The notes under the pieces are model-generated. The model saw only the letters and a program-made list of their open reading frames with translations. It searched no databases and was not told where the DNA came from. 64,000 nt of DNA from NCBI GenBank assembly GCA_028698995.1, contig JAQVVM010000004.1, positions 338 to 64,337 of the forward strand, written 5' to 3'. This stretch comes from Bacteroidales bacterium. Its GTDB lineage: Bacteria; Bacteroidota; Bacteroidia; Bacteroidales; PXBB01. Positions 27,701 through 35,903 of the stretch are shown here, piece by piece. The position numbers and the translations under genes are program-made. Each line of letters begins with the position of its first letter. Within the stretch, counting starts at the first letter, position 1.

Positions 27701-28645
27701 GACGGAAAAATTCGCAGATTCCATCAAGGGGCTCTTCACCTTGCTGACATTTTAGGCCTTGATATTCAGCCTATTATAATTCATGGAGCCATGCAGTCCT
27801 TGTCAAAAAATGAGTTTTTTCTTAAATCCGGTCAGATTACCCTGACATTTTATGACAGAATAAAAGTTGAACCCGTTGATATTGAGTCAGGAAAGACCTA
27901 TAAACCGCAGGCAAAAGCCCTTACAGAATTTTACAGACAAGAGTTTGCCGCTATAAGAGCAAGGTTGGAAACACCGCTTTTTTTCAAGCACCAGCTCATT
28001 TCGCAATATATTTATAAAGGACCTGTGCTGGAATGGTATATGCGTATTAAAACAGGAATGGAGCATTATTATTCATTTTTTAATCAGCATATTCCTTTGG
28101 AAGGAAAAATAATGGATATTGGCTGTGGATACGGTTTTATGTCATATATGCTGGCATTGCTTTCTGAAAAAAGAAAAATCACAGGACTTGATTACGACAG
28201 TGAGAAAATTGAGGTGGCGTCAAACTGCCAGATTAAAACATCTCAAATGGATTTTGTGGCGGCAGATGTGTTCGATTACGATTTCGGAATGCATGATGCA
28301 TACATATTGAGTGATGTTTTACACTACTTTAATGAAGAAAAACAAAAAAGATTAATCGAAAAATGCATTCATAATCTGAATGATAAGGGTGTAATCATTA
28401 TCAGAGATGCTGATAACACTATGAAGAAAAGGCACTGGGGTACACGTTATACCGAATTTTTTTCAACGAAAACAGGCTTTAATAAAATGAATGAAGGACG
28501 TTTGTTTTTTACATCTCGTCATAAAATTACTGAAATAATTTTAAGTCATGGTCTTGATTTGGAGATTGTTGACAATACAAAACTCACTTCAAACATTGTT
28601 TTTATTGCCAGAAAAAACTTTAAAAACAAACCGGAAAATGAGTAA
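24776..28645 (+). CDS. Three-part fusion: MMPL (RND-type) exporter, lysophospholipid acyltransferase, SAM methyltransferase
   Basis: This 1,289-residue protein contains three enzymes. Residues 1 to about 820 form an RND/MMPL exporter: one N-terminal helix, a periplasmic loop, five helices (about 255-405, with GISLDYSLHAF), a second loop and five more helices (about 640-800, with LGLGVDYSIF, the Asp that carries protons in this family). About 880-1080 is a PlsC-type acyltransferase with H902-x4-D907 in NHQSHLD and the substrate-binding FPEGGRT. About 1095-1285 is a class I methyltransferase with MDIGCGYG at 1113. The combination suggests that a compound is acylated, methylated and exported in one place at the inner membrane. 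The gene overlaps both neighbours. Confidence 0.94.
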   Translation: MSNIFVGFHNLVSKRKIFFLVLFFLIILFSVYSITKIRLTEDIRAIIPNDDRINKINKVLSNSKFADQLIFNFSLKDKSSENTVLLIESAGYAVELLRKDTLYTKSVNFKNNEGSFIQVYDFIYDNLPLYLSNNDYARLDTLLSPHAIEKTIESNYKSLTSLVGLITKDFIFKDPLSITPMAIKKLESFQLDDNFIIYNSCIFTKDLKHLMVFLEPVFPASKTVENKILITQIEEALAQTKTHYPEIDIEYYGGTAVAVSNASRIKNDIILTVSIALFLMFTLLFFIFRKLKYILLIFFPISLGIVIALALMAIIYGDISAIALGIGAILIGISLDYSLHAFTHYRSSFSVKHTIESISMPIIMSCLSTVAAFLTLFIIHSQALKQLGLFAALAIIATAVIVLTVIPLFLKEKPKPISEKKSGATFFDKIASYPYEKNKILLIIFVLLSVVFIFSSRQLSFNSDISSLNYLSDDLKQAESNLKSISTQAHSATYFVIQGASYEEVLLKTEKNEPLFEEAKNKGIINSYSTPVTLIPSKEKQEISIKRWNEFWNADRKQHVKNLILEKGRLFHFQDEAFSEFYRLLDRDFSVKGTDEFQTIKDIFLKNNLSESGGIYSAVSIIKTEPSQKGKLFEMFAGNDDIIIFDNQYFTNRFLDVLKDDFRLLVLISMFVVFMILLIFFGRIEIALITFFPIFLSWFWTIGFMGLLGIEFNIFNIIISSFILGLGVDYSIFVMSGLINNYKYGHKNLTPYKLSVLLSALTTVICLGVLVFARHPALQSIAFVSTIGILSVIVVTYTILPILFSFLVCNKNKPRKEPVNMLNLIVSVVTLVIYLSGTLIATLLLPLIIILPASKRFKKGIVHRFICWSSRFIVYVNITIKKNYVYKEKLNFSKPVVFVSNHQSHLDLVLILLLNPRIVALTNSWVWNSPFFGSLIRYAGFYPAFKGLDYGVEKIKQKVDEGYSVLVFPEGGRTQDGKIRRFHQGALHLADILGLDIQPIIIHGAMQSLSKNEFFLKSGQITLTFYDRIKVEPVDIESGKTYKPQAKALTEFYRQEFAAIRARLETPLFFKHQLISQYIYKGPVLEWYMRIKTGMEHYYSFFNQHIPLEGKIMDIGCGYGFMSYMLALLSEKRKITGLDYDSEKIEVASNCQIKTSQMDFVAADVFDYDFGMHDAYILSDVLHYFNEEKQKRLIEKCIHNLNDKGVIIIRDADNTMKKRHWGTRYTEFFSTKTGFNKMNEGRLFFTSRHKITEIILSHGLDLEIVDNTKLTSNIVFIARKNFKNKPENE

Positions 28646-30131
28646 ATATGATGTGGTCATAATTGGCAGTGGTTTAGGAGGTTTGCTTTGTGGCAATATG
28701 CTTTCCCGCGAAGGATACAAGGTATGTATTTTAGAGAAAAATAAAAAAATCGGTGGTTGTCTTCAAGTATTTGCTCGGGATAAATGTATTTTTAATACAG
28801 GTCTTAATTACACAGAAGGGCTTGCAGATGGTCAGATTTTAAATAAGTACTTTAAATTTTTCGGTATCCTAGAGCATTTAAAGCTCAAGCAGATGGATAA
28901 AGATGGGTTTGAAATCATTACTTTTAAGGGGAAGGAATATCGTTTTGCACAAGGTGAAGAAAATTTTGTAAATACATTAGCAAAAGATTTCCCTAATGAG
29001 AGAGAAGCACTGACACTTTATATCCAAAAGTTAAAACAGATATGCCATCAATTTCCTCTGTATAATCTTGATATTGAAGATGAAAGCAAAACGGATTATG
29101 AAGTTTTGTTTGGAGAAAGCCTGACTGATTTTTTAAAGACAATTACAAAAAATGAAACCCTGCAAAATGTACTGGCGGGTAACAATCTTTTGTATGCGGG
29201 TGTACCCGACAAAACCCCGCTTTATCTGCATGCACTTATCACATTTTCTTTTATAAGCAGCTCTTGGAGGATGATTGACGGCAGTCAAAGATTGGCAACG
29301 GTTCTTGCTAAGATGATAAAAAACAACAATGGCACTATTCTGACACATTGCGAAGTCAAGCAATTAATTACTGAAAACAAGAAAATTGTGCGTGCCCGGC
29401 TGAGTGACAATACCGAAATAGAAGGCGATGCTTTCATCTCTAATACCCATCCGGCTAATACCCTTTTCATGCTTGATGAAAATGTATCAGGCAAGTTATA
29501 CAGTAAGAGGATTTCAGGACTTGAAAACACATTTGGGATGTTTACTGTTTATATAGTTTTAAAGGAAAAAACATTTCCCTATATGAATTACAACCACTAC
29601 TTATATAAGGGAGATAATGTGTGGACTTCTGCGTCTGATGCTGAAGGGAAGTGGCCAGACTCTTTTTTTCTTTATACACCTGCTACTTCAAAATCTGATA
29701 AATTTGCCGATGGACTTATTGCAATGACATATATGAAGTACGATGTTCTTAAAAAATGGGAGAATACATTTGTTGAGAGCAGGGGAAATGATTACCTTAT
29801 TTTTAAAAAGGAAAGAGCCGAAAAGCTTATTGAACTTATAGAAGAGAAGTTACCCGGAATAAAAAGTAAAATCAAAACCTATTATACTTCAACACCCCTA
29901 ACCTATCGTGATTATACCGGAACGCCACAAGGATCGGCCTATGGTATTCTCAAAAATTTTAATACCCCATTCAAAACTCTTGTCATGCCTAAAACAAAAA
30001 TTTCAAATTTGTTTTTCACAGGACAGAATCTTAATATTCATGGAATTCTGGGTGTAAGCATCGGTGCTGTTATGACCTGTGGGGAGTTTTTGGGAATGGA
30101 TTATCTGATGAAAAAAATTAAAGGATCATAA
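28638..30131 (+). CDS. Phytoene desaturase-like FAD-dependent oxidoreductase
   Basis: I take the ATG at 28638 (497 residues). It overlaps the end of the fusion gene by eight bases and puts the FAD-binding motif VVIIGSGLGGLLCG at the N-terminus. The upstream in-frame ATG at 28548 would add 30 residues read inside the fusion gene. Other family marks are ILEKNKKIGG after the first strand, and FFTGQNLNIHGILGVSIGA near the end, typical of the phytoene dehydrogenase/carotenoid isomerase-like (CrtI) group. It should oxidise, desaturate or isomerise a lipid or polyene substrate bound at the membrane. Its place in the operon suggests that it works on the compound handled by the fusion protein. Confidence 0.88.
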   Translation: MSKYDVVIIGSGLGGLLCGNMLSREGYKVCILEKNKKIGGCLQVFARDKCIFNTGLNYTEGLADGQILNKYFKFFGILEHLKLKQMDKDGFEIITFKGKEYRFAQGEENFVNTLAKDFPNEREALTLYIQKLKQICHQFPLYNLDIEDESKTDYEVLFGESLTDFLKTITKNETLQNVLAGNNLLYAGVPDKTPLYLHALITFSFISSSWRMIDGSQRLATVLAKMIKNNNGTILTHCEVKQLITENKKIVRARLSDNTEIEGDAFISNTHPANTLFMLDENVSGKLYSKRISGLENTFGMFTVYIVLKEKTFPYMNYNHYLYKGDNVWTSASDAEGKWPDSFFLYTPATSKSDKFADGLIAMTYMKYDVLKKWENTFVESRGNDYLIFKKERAEKLIELIEEKLPGIKSKIKTYYTSTPLTYRDYTGTPQGSAYGILKNFNTPFKTLVMPKTKISNLFFTGQNLNIHGILGVSIGAVMTCGEFLGMDYLMKKIKGS

Positions 30132-30175
30132 TTTTTCATAAAACAAATTTTATGTAAGTTTGCTAAAAATCAAAA

Positions 30176-31423
30176 ATGTTATTTTTTCGGCTGATTAAGG
30201 AAAGCTTTCTGTTCGCATCTCATGCCATTGTAGTTAACAAACTGCGTACACTTTTATCATTACTGGGTATTACAATTGGAATTTTTGCCATCATTTCTGT
30301 TTTCACAGTGGTTGATTCACTTGAAAAAACCATTCGAAACAGTATCGCCTCTCTTGGAGACAATGTTGTTTTTATTCAAAAATGGCCATGGGAATTTGGA
30401 GGAGATTATAAATGGTGGCAGTATATGAGCCGTCCTGATCCTAAGCTGAAAGAGGCTCATGAAGTGCAGAGAAGAAGTCAGTCGGCAGCGGCTGTTGCGT
30501 TTTCAATATCCATGAATAAAACAGTGGAATACCTGAATCGTAGTATTGAAGATGTTGTTATTTTACCTGTTTCACATGATTATTATCTGGTTAAAAATTT
30601 CAACATATCTGAAGGCAGGTATTTTTCAGATTTCGAATCTGTCGGGGGTAAAGCTGTTTGTATTATTGGAAGCGATATTAAGGATAATTTGTTTGATGAA
30701 TATTCACCATTAGATAAGACTATTAAAATGATGGGTAGAAAATTACATATCATTGGTGTTTTTGAAAAAGAAGGAGAGGACACTTTCGGAAACAGCTCAG
30801 ATAATATGATTTGCATGCCCATATTATTCATGCGCAATCTTGTTGATATCAACAGTGAAATGTATAATCCTTTAATTTGGGTCAAAGCTAAAGAAAATGT
30901 TTCAACTGAAGCCATGAAGGATGAGTTGAGAGGCATTATGCGCTCAATCAGAAAACTAAAACCTGTAGCTGATGACAATTTTGCTTTAAATGAAACCAGT
31001 ATGTTGTCTCAGGGCTTTGATGGATTGTTCGTTGTAATAGGATTGGCCGGATGGATTATTGGGGGATTCTCAATTCTTGTAGGTGGTTTTGGCATTGCCA
31101 ATATCATGTTTGTTTCTGTAAAAGAACGCACCAATATCATCGGTATTCAAAAATCGGTTGGCGCCAAAAATTATTTTATTCTTTTACAGTTTCTTTTTGA
31201 AGCAGTCATTTTATGCCTTATTGGTGGCGTTGTAGGTCTTATTCTTATTTATGCTGGAACACTTATTGCATCCCAATTTATGGAAATGAATATTTCTTTG
31301 AGTATGTCAAATATTGTATTGGGGCTTTCTGTTTCTTTAATAATTGGCCTAGTTTCAGGCTTTCTTCCCGCCTTTAGAGCTTCAAAACTCAATCCGGTTG
31401 AAGCTATCAGGTCTAATCAATAG
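30176..31423 (+). CDS. ABC transporter permease of the MacB/FtsX type
   Basis: This 415-residue protein has the standard layout of one N-terminal helix (about 22-45, LRTLLSLLGITIGIFAII), a large periplasmic MacB-like domain (about 50-280) and three C-terminal helices (about 285-400) with the FtsX domain marks MFVSVKERTNIIGIQKSVGA and PAFRASKLNPVEAIR. It starts 44 bp after the oxidoreductase gene on the same strand. No ATPase subunit is next to it in the window, so it must pair with a protein coded elsewhere. It is the last gene before the non-coding block. Confidence 0.92.
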   Translation: MLFFRLIKESFLFASHAIVVNKLRTLLSLLGITIGIFAIISVFTVVDSLEKTIRNSIASLGDNVVFIQKWPWEFGGDYKWWQYMSRPDPKLKEAHEVQRRSQSAAAVAFSISMNKTVEYLNRSIEDVVILPVSHDYYLVKNFNISEGRYFSDFESVGGKAVCIIGSDIKDNLFDEYSPLDKTIKMMGRKLHIIGVFEKEGEDTFGNSSDNMICMPILFMRNLVDINSEMYNPLIWVKAKENVSTEAMKDELRGIMRSIRKLKPVADDNFALNETSMLSQGFDGLFVVIGLAGWIIGGFSILVGGFGIANIMFVSVKERTNIIGIQKSVGAKNYFILLQFLFEAVILCLIGGVVGLILIYAGTLIASQFMEMNISLSMSNIVLGLSVSLIIGLVSGFLPAFRASKLNPVEAIRSNQ

Positions 31424-31585
31424 GAAATTTCAATACCTTATTCAAACGTTCCAAAAGCTATATTTCCCTGATTTTGGTAGTTTCATTTTTAAACCTAAAC
31501 TGTAAAACCGTTTTCGTTTTGTCATGGAATTTGCAATGCTTCGCCGCAAATTCACACGCCAAAACCATCCTCACCAATCCTTTTT

Positions 31586-31634
31586 GCCACGGGTTGAAAC
31601 CCGTGGCTATTAACATTGTTCCCCTCTGGGGAAC
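31586..31634. repeat. Paired REP-like palindromes, first copy
   Basis: GCCACGGGTT-GA-AACCCGTGGC at 31586-31607 is a perfect inverted repeat. It is followed by GTTCCCC-TCT-GGGGAAC at 31618-31634. The pair recurs at 32182-32237 (longer first loop) and at 38855-38903, always in this order and spacing class. Confidence 0.8.
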
Positions 31635-31678
31635 TTTGGGTTCATCACTGTAATATGCGCAAGCCAAAAACATTTTCT

Positions 31679-32140
31679 TCTTTTCTTTTTGCTACGGGTT
31701 AAAACCATCGGCAACAAAAATGGCAGTCCGCTGGACTACATCAAAGTGTAAGAAAAAACTTTAGAAGCTATAAAGATGTATTTTAGCACTCATGTTTACG
31801 AAGACCGAAAACGGCCTTTTAAAAATTTGCGTAAAAATTGAGGATTTCATTACACAACATAAAAATCATTTTTATGTAATTAAAGCAACCAACGAGTGAG
31901 GACGTTGTATTTAAATTCAACAAAGAATCCATCCCCGAACGGCTTTGGTTGCGCCGGTAATGAAATCCGATTATTTTAGCAAATTTTTAAGCAGCCTTGA
32001 CTTTTTCGTTCTTTTGCGTCAAGGCAAAAGGACAAGAAATAAAAAAATAACAGTTCTCACTTTTTTGCCGGCAAACTCCGGTTCATTTTTGAAAGACTAC
32101 CTTATGTTGCGGTTTTGTCATGGAATTTGCAATGCTTCGC
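31679..32140. repeat. Direct repeat block R1 (left flank of the restriction island)
   Basis: About 460 bp is repeated at 38327-38788 with an offset of 6,648 bp and only about four substitutions that I can see (for example CTGGACT/CTAGACT and GAAAGACTACC/GAAATACTACC). The two blocks point the same way and enclose the restriction-modification, DUF4238 and protease genes. Confidence 0.9.
31842..31968. repeat. Nested inverted-repeat element, copy 1
   Basis: A 12-bp outer arm GGATTTCATTAC (31842-31853) pairs with GTAATGAAATCC (31957-31968). Inside lie a perfect hairpin with arms ACATAAAAA/TTTTTATGT (31857-31877) and a second nested pair GCAACCAA (31885-31892) with TTGGTTGC (31945-31952). This would fold as a three-way junction in RNA or single-stranded DNA. 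Copy 2 at 38490-38616 is identical. Confidence 0.75.
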
Positions 32141-32181
32141 AGCAAATTCACACGCCAAAACCATCCTCTTCTTTTCTTTTT

Positions 32182-32237
32182 GCCACGGGTGTCGCTGCGC
32201 TTACCCGTGGCTATTTATATTATTCCCCGCTGGGGAA
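32182..32237. repeat. Paired REP-like palindromes, second copy
   Basis: GCCACGGGT (32182-32190) and ACCCGTGGC (32203-32211) surround a 12-base loop, followed by TTCCCC-GCT-GGGGAA (32223-32237). Confidence 0.75.
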
Positions 32238-32845
32238 CTTTGGGCTAATCTCTGTAATATTCATACACCAAAACCAATCAGAACTTCAAAAATGTATTAT
32301 ATTACTAATGTTTACGAAGATTTTAGCAAATTTTTAAGAAGCCTTGAATTTTGTTTTACTTTTTTTCAAGAAAAAGTAAAATGTTAAAAATCTATCAAAT
32401 CTCACTTTTTTGTCAACCACATCCCGAAATAAGTTCGGGGAAAGGCTTCAAGTAAGCAAAAAAAGTCTCTGTTGAACAGAATTTTACTGTATGTTACGCT
32501 CAATTTTTATATCGCCGTATCCAAATTCGTAGCAATATAAAAGTTTGTGTACATCGTTAATCTGAGTGCTTTGCTACTAGTTGGATACTTATTCAAGACC
32601 CCTTCTTTTATAATTTCGCTACATATTACCTGAATTTTACTTAGTGGGCTTACGCTCCAAGTCATCATTAGTACCCACAAATTGATTCTCAAGAAAATAT
32701 AAAAGGAAATTAAAACTTACTATTTATATCATGTTTTAAAAAGAAAATCTGACAAAGAAATAAAAAGAATAGAATTTTCTCTTATACTTTCAGATAAAAT
32801 TACATTTATATATAGTATTTTAGCACTCAATATTAAAGCTGCAAT

Positions 32846-35800
32846 ATGCCATTATTTCAAAATTCAGTAATAAGAAAATACACCAACGACCTTGATAAAC
32901 AAAAGGTTCAGGATGCTTATACACTTTTTCGGGCTTACTTTTTTAATCCTACTATTCAGGCGAATATCAGGGAGGCTAAGGAAGAGCAATTTCAGGAAGG
33001 TTTTTTGAGAGCGTTGTTCGGTAAAATTTTAGGCTATACTTTAAATCCTTTGCCTGATTATAATCTTACTACAGAACTCAAGAATACTTATAATAGCAAA
33101 AAAGCGGATGGAGCAATTATAATTGATAATAAACCTGTTGCAGTTATTGAGTTAAAAGGTACAGAAACAACAGACTTGTCGAAAATTGAATCTCAGGCTT
33201 TTGGCTATAAGAACAACCAGCAATATTGCACATACGTCATTATCTCAAATTTTGAAAAACTGCGTTTCTATATAGACAATGCCATTGAATTCTTTGAGTT
33301 CAATTTATTTACGCTTAATCGTGATGATTTTAATTTGCTTTGGCTTTGCCTATCTTTTAACAGTATAGCGCAAAATATTCCTAAAAAAATAAAAGAAGAA
33401 TCGCTGAGCCAAGAAGATACCATTACCAAAAAACTGTATAATGACTATTCTTTATTTAAAAGGAAACTCCACCAAAACCTTGTCGCATTAAACCCTCAAT
33501 TTGATGCACTTACCCTCTTTAAAAAATCGCAAAAACTGTTAGACCGCTTTTTATTTCTTTTCTTTGCTGAAGACAGACAGTTATTGCCACCCAATTCTGT
33601 AAGACTTATATTAAACGACTGGAAAGACCTACAGGAAAGGGACGTAGAGATACCTTTATATGACCGATTTAAAAAGTACTTTGAGTATCTGAACACCGGT
33701 TATAAAGGCAAACGTTACAATGTGTACGCCTATAACGGGGGCTTGTTTAAAGCCGACAACATATTAGATGCTGTAAAAATTGAAGACAATTTACTTTTTG
33801 AATACACCCTTAAACTTTCTGAATATGACTTTGCAAGTGAAGTTGACGTAAATATTTTAGGGCATATTTTTGAAAATTCCCTCAATGAACTGGATGAAAT
33901 AAAAGCGCAGTTAGAAGGACAAGAAATTGACAAAACTAAGACCAAGAGAAAGAAAGATGGTGTTTTTTACACACCCAAATACATTACAAAGTATATTGTA
34001 GATAATACAGTTGGCAAGCTGTGTGTTGAAAAAAAAACCGAACTAAAGATTAATGAAGAAGATTATATTACAGATAAGAAAAGGCCAAAGAAAACGGTTT
34101 TAGAGTTGGCCGAGAAACTAACAAATTATAGAAATTGGCTCCTGCAGCTTACCATTTGCGACCCTGCCTGTGGCTCAGGAGCATTTTTAAATCAGGCTTT
34201 AGACTTTTTAATCAGAGAACACAAAAACATTGATGAATTACAAGCCAAACTCTTTGGTGATGCCTTTGTAATGAGCGATATTGAAAACAGCATATTAGAG
34301 AATAACTTGTTTGGTGTAGATTTAAACGAAGAAAGTGTAGAGATAGCCAAACTCTCATTATGGTTACGCACAGCTCAACCCAATAGAAAACTGAATAACC
34401 TAAACAACAATATAAAATGTGGCAACTCTTTAATTGATGATCCGGCAGTTGCAGGAGAAAAGGCTTTTAACTGGCATAATGAATTTTCAAAAGTTTTTGA
34501 AAAGGGCGGCTTTGATGTGGTAATTGGGAATCCTCCGTATGGTATATTGTTAGATAAAGACATGCAAGATTATTACCGTCAGAAATTTCCTTTGACTAAA
34601 TATAAAACAAATCTTTATGTGCTTTTTATCGAAAGAATGATGCAAGTTTTTGAAAAAGGGATTATACATTTTATTGTACCAAAATCATTATTATTAAACA
34701 CCTATTATGAGGAAATAAGAAAATATCTTATTAATTATACTGAAATAAATGAATTATTTTCAATTACTGAAAAAGTATTTGAAGATGCAGAAGTTGGTGG
34801 TAGTTTATTATTACAGTTTACTATAAAGAAGGAAATTAATAAAAATTGTATGATAAGATTAGCTTCTGCTGAAAAGATTCAAAATTTTATTACACAAACT
34901 GGAATTACAGAAAATAGAGAATCTCAAAATTATTTTTTAAGTGTTCCAAACTGCGAAATTTCTATTGTTTCAACAGATAATCAATCTGTTATAAATAAAT
35001 TAAATAAATTAAAACCTATTAATTATTACTATACATTAAAAAATGGACTTAATCCAGGAAATATTAAACACATATTAATTTCTGATTCTAAAAAAACCGA
35101 GAAACATAAGCCAATAATTTGGGGCAAAGATATTTCACGATATAACATTATTTGGTCTGGACAATATATTAATTATGATTTTTCAATAGGGGATACGATT
35201 AGTTTAGATGATATTAAATCAAAAGAAGGAATGAATAAGCAAAATCGAATTGATTTTGCATTGCGGTCTTCTGAATTGTTTGAAACCAGAAAAATTGTTG
35301 TTAGAAAGACCGGGGATTCCTTAATCGGCAGTATAGATGAAAATAATTATTATTTTGACACACTCGTTCATGGAATATACGAACTGAAAAAAGACTATGG
35401 TCTTGAATTTTTATTATCCATTATAAATTCTAAGCCAGCAACTAAACTTTATCGTTTACTTCATAATATTCAGGGAAAAGTATTTGCTAAAATTAGCTTA
35501 GATAATCTTTCTTCATTTCCGATTCCAGATTCAACCTTCATTGGGAAAAATAGCTTGGATGAAAAAGTACAGACAATTTTAAAAATTACTAAAGAACTTC
35601 AAGACCTAACTCAAAAATTTCAAAGAGCAATACAACGGGAATTTGGTTTAGAAGATTTGTCTAACAAGCTCCAAAACTGGTATGAACTTTCATATGCAGA
35701 GTTCATAATAGAACTGGAGAAAAAGAAAATAAAAATAACACTATCTGAAAAAGCAGAATGGGAAGATTATTTTTTACAGGAAAGTAAAAAGGCACTGGAG

Positions 35801-35902
35801 CTTAAAACTAAAATAGAAGCTACAGATAAAGAAATAGACCAGATGGTGTATGAGTTGTATGGGTTAACTGAGGAGGAGATAAAGATTGTGGAGGGGATAT
35901 GA
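32846..35902 (+). CDS. Type IIG-like restriction-modification protein (nuclease and N6-adenine methyltransferase in one chain)
   Basis: This 1,018-residue protein carries an N-terminal PD-(D/E)xK nuclease region with Asp88 and E102-L-K104 (KKADGAIIIDN ... VIELKG). A helical connector follows. The gamma-type adenine methyltransferase has motif I DPACGSGAFLNQAL at 439 and motif IV NPPYG at 562. The C-terminal 350 residues resemble the TaqI-like target recognition domain. This is the Eco57I/type IIG layout, in which one protein both cuts and methylates. Sequences such as KKDGVFYTPKYITKYIV just before the methylase domain are typical of that group. It reads into the DUF4238 gene with one base between stop and start. 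It lies in an island flanked by direct repeats, as expected for a transferable defence gene. Confidence 0.92.
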   Translation: MPLFQNSVIRKYTNDLDKQKVQDAYTLFRAYFFNPTIQANIREAKEEQFQEGFLRALFGKILGYTLNPLPDYNLTTELKNTYNSKKADGAIIIDNKPVAVIELKGTETTDLSKIESQAFGYKNNQQYCTYVIISNFEKLRFYIDNAIEFFEFNLFTLNRDDFNLLWLCLSFNSIAQNIPKKIKEESLSQEDTITKKLYNDYSLFKRKLHQNLVALNPQFDALTLFKKSQKLLDRFLFLFFAEDRQLLPPNSVRLILNDWKDLQERDVEIPLYDRFKKYFEYLNTGYKGKRYNVYAYNGGLFKADNILDAVKIEDNLLFEYTLKLSEYDFASEVDVNILGHIFENSLNELDEIKAQLEGQEIDKTKTKRKKDGVFYTPKYITKYIVDNTVGKLCVEKKTELKINEEDYITDKKRPKKTVLELAEKLTNYRNWLLQLTICDPACGSGAFLNQALDFLIREHKNIDELQAKLFGDAFVMSDIENSILENNLFGVDLNEESVEIAKLSLWLRTAQPNRKLNNLNNNIKCGNSLIDDPAVAGEKAFNWHNEFSKVFEKGGFDVVIGNPPYGILLDKDMQDYYRQKFPLTKYKTNLYVLFIERMMQVFEKGIIHFIVPKSLLLNTYYEEIRKYLINYTEINELFSITEKVFEDAEVGGSLLLQFTIKKEINKNCMIRLASAEKIQNFITQTGITENRESQNYFLSVPNCEISIVSTDNQSVINKLNKLKPINYYYTLKNGLNPGNIKHILISDSKKTEKHKPIIWGKDISRYNIIWSGQYINYDFSIGDTISLDDIKSKEGMNKQNRIDFALRSSELFETRKIVVRKTGDSLIGSIDENNYYFDTLVHGIYELKKDYGLEFLLSIINSKPATKLYRLLHNIQGKVFAKISLDNLSSFPIPDSTFIGKNSLDEKVQTILKITKELQDLTQKFQRAIQREFGLEDLSNKLQNWYELSYAEFIIELEKKKIKITLSEKAEWEDYFLQESKKALELKTKIEATDKEIDQMVYELYGLTEEEIKIVEGI

Positions 35903-35903
35903 T

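Larger units (their letters stand above)
31424..32845. other. Long non-coding region with repeat block R1
   Basis: About 1.4 kb without a gene. It carries palindromes and the repeat block described separately (31679-32140, with related sequence to about 32345). It also holds CCCGAAATAAGTTCGGG (about 32424-32440), an inverted repeat. The stretch 32450-32845 before the restriction gene shows nothing that I can name. The open frames here are short, share sequence with the second copy at 38.6 kb and include the structured element, so I do not call them genes. Confidence 0.7.

Noticed and set aside
28548-28637. Upstream start of the oxidoreductase at 28548
   Set aside because: It would add 30 residues before the FAD-binding motif that normally begins the protein, and lies inside the preceding gene; 28638 is the better start.
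31945-32337. 130-codon plus-strand frame repeated at 38593-38913
   Set aside because: It starts at a TTG within the nested inverted-repeat element, runs through palindromes and diverges at its end between the copies. It is a by-product of the repeated non-coding block.
32507-32692. 61-codon minus-strand frame upstream of the restriction gene
   Set aside because: It has no recognisable domain, no promoter or neighbour to support it, and lies in a region with no other coding sign. A transposase relic was considered, but no motif supports it.
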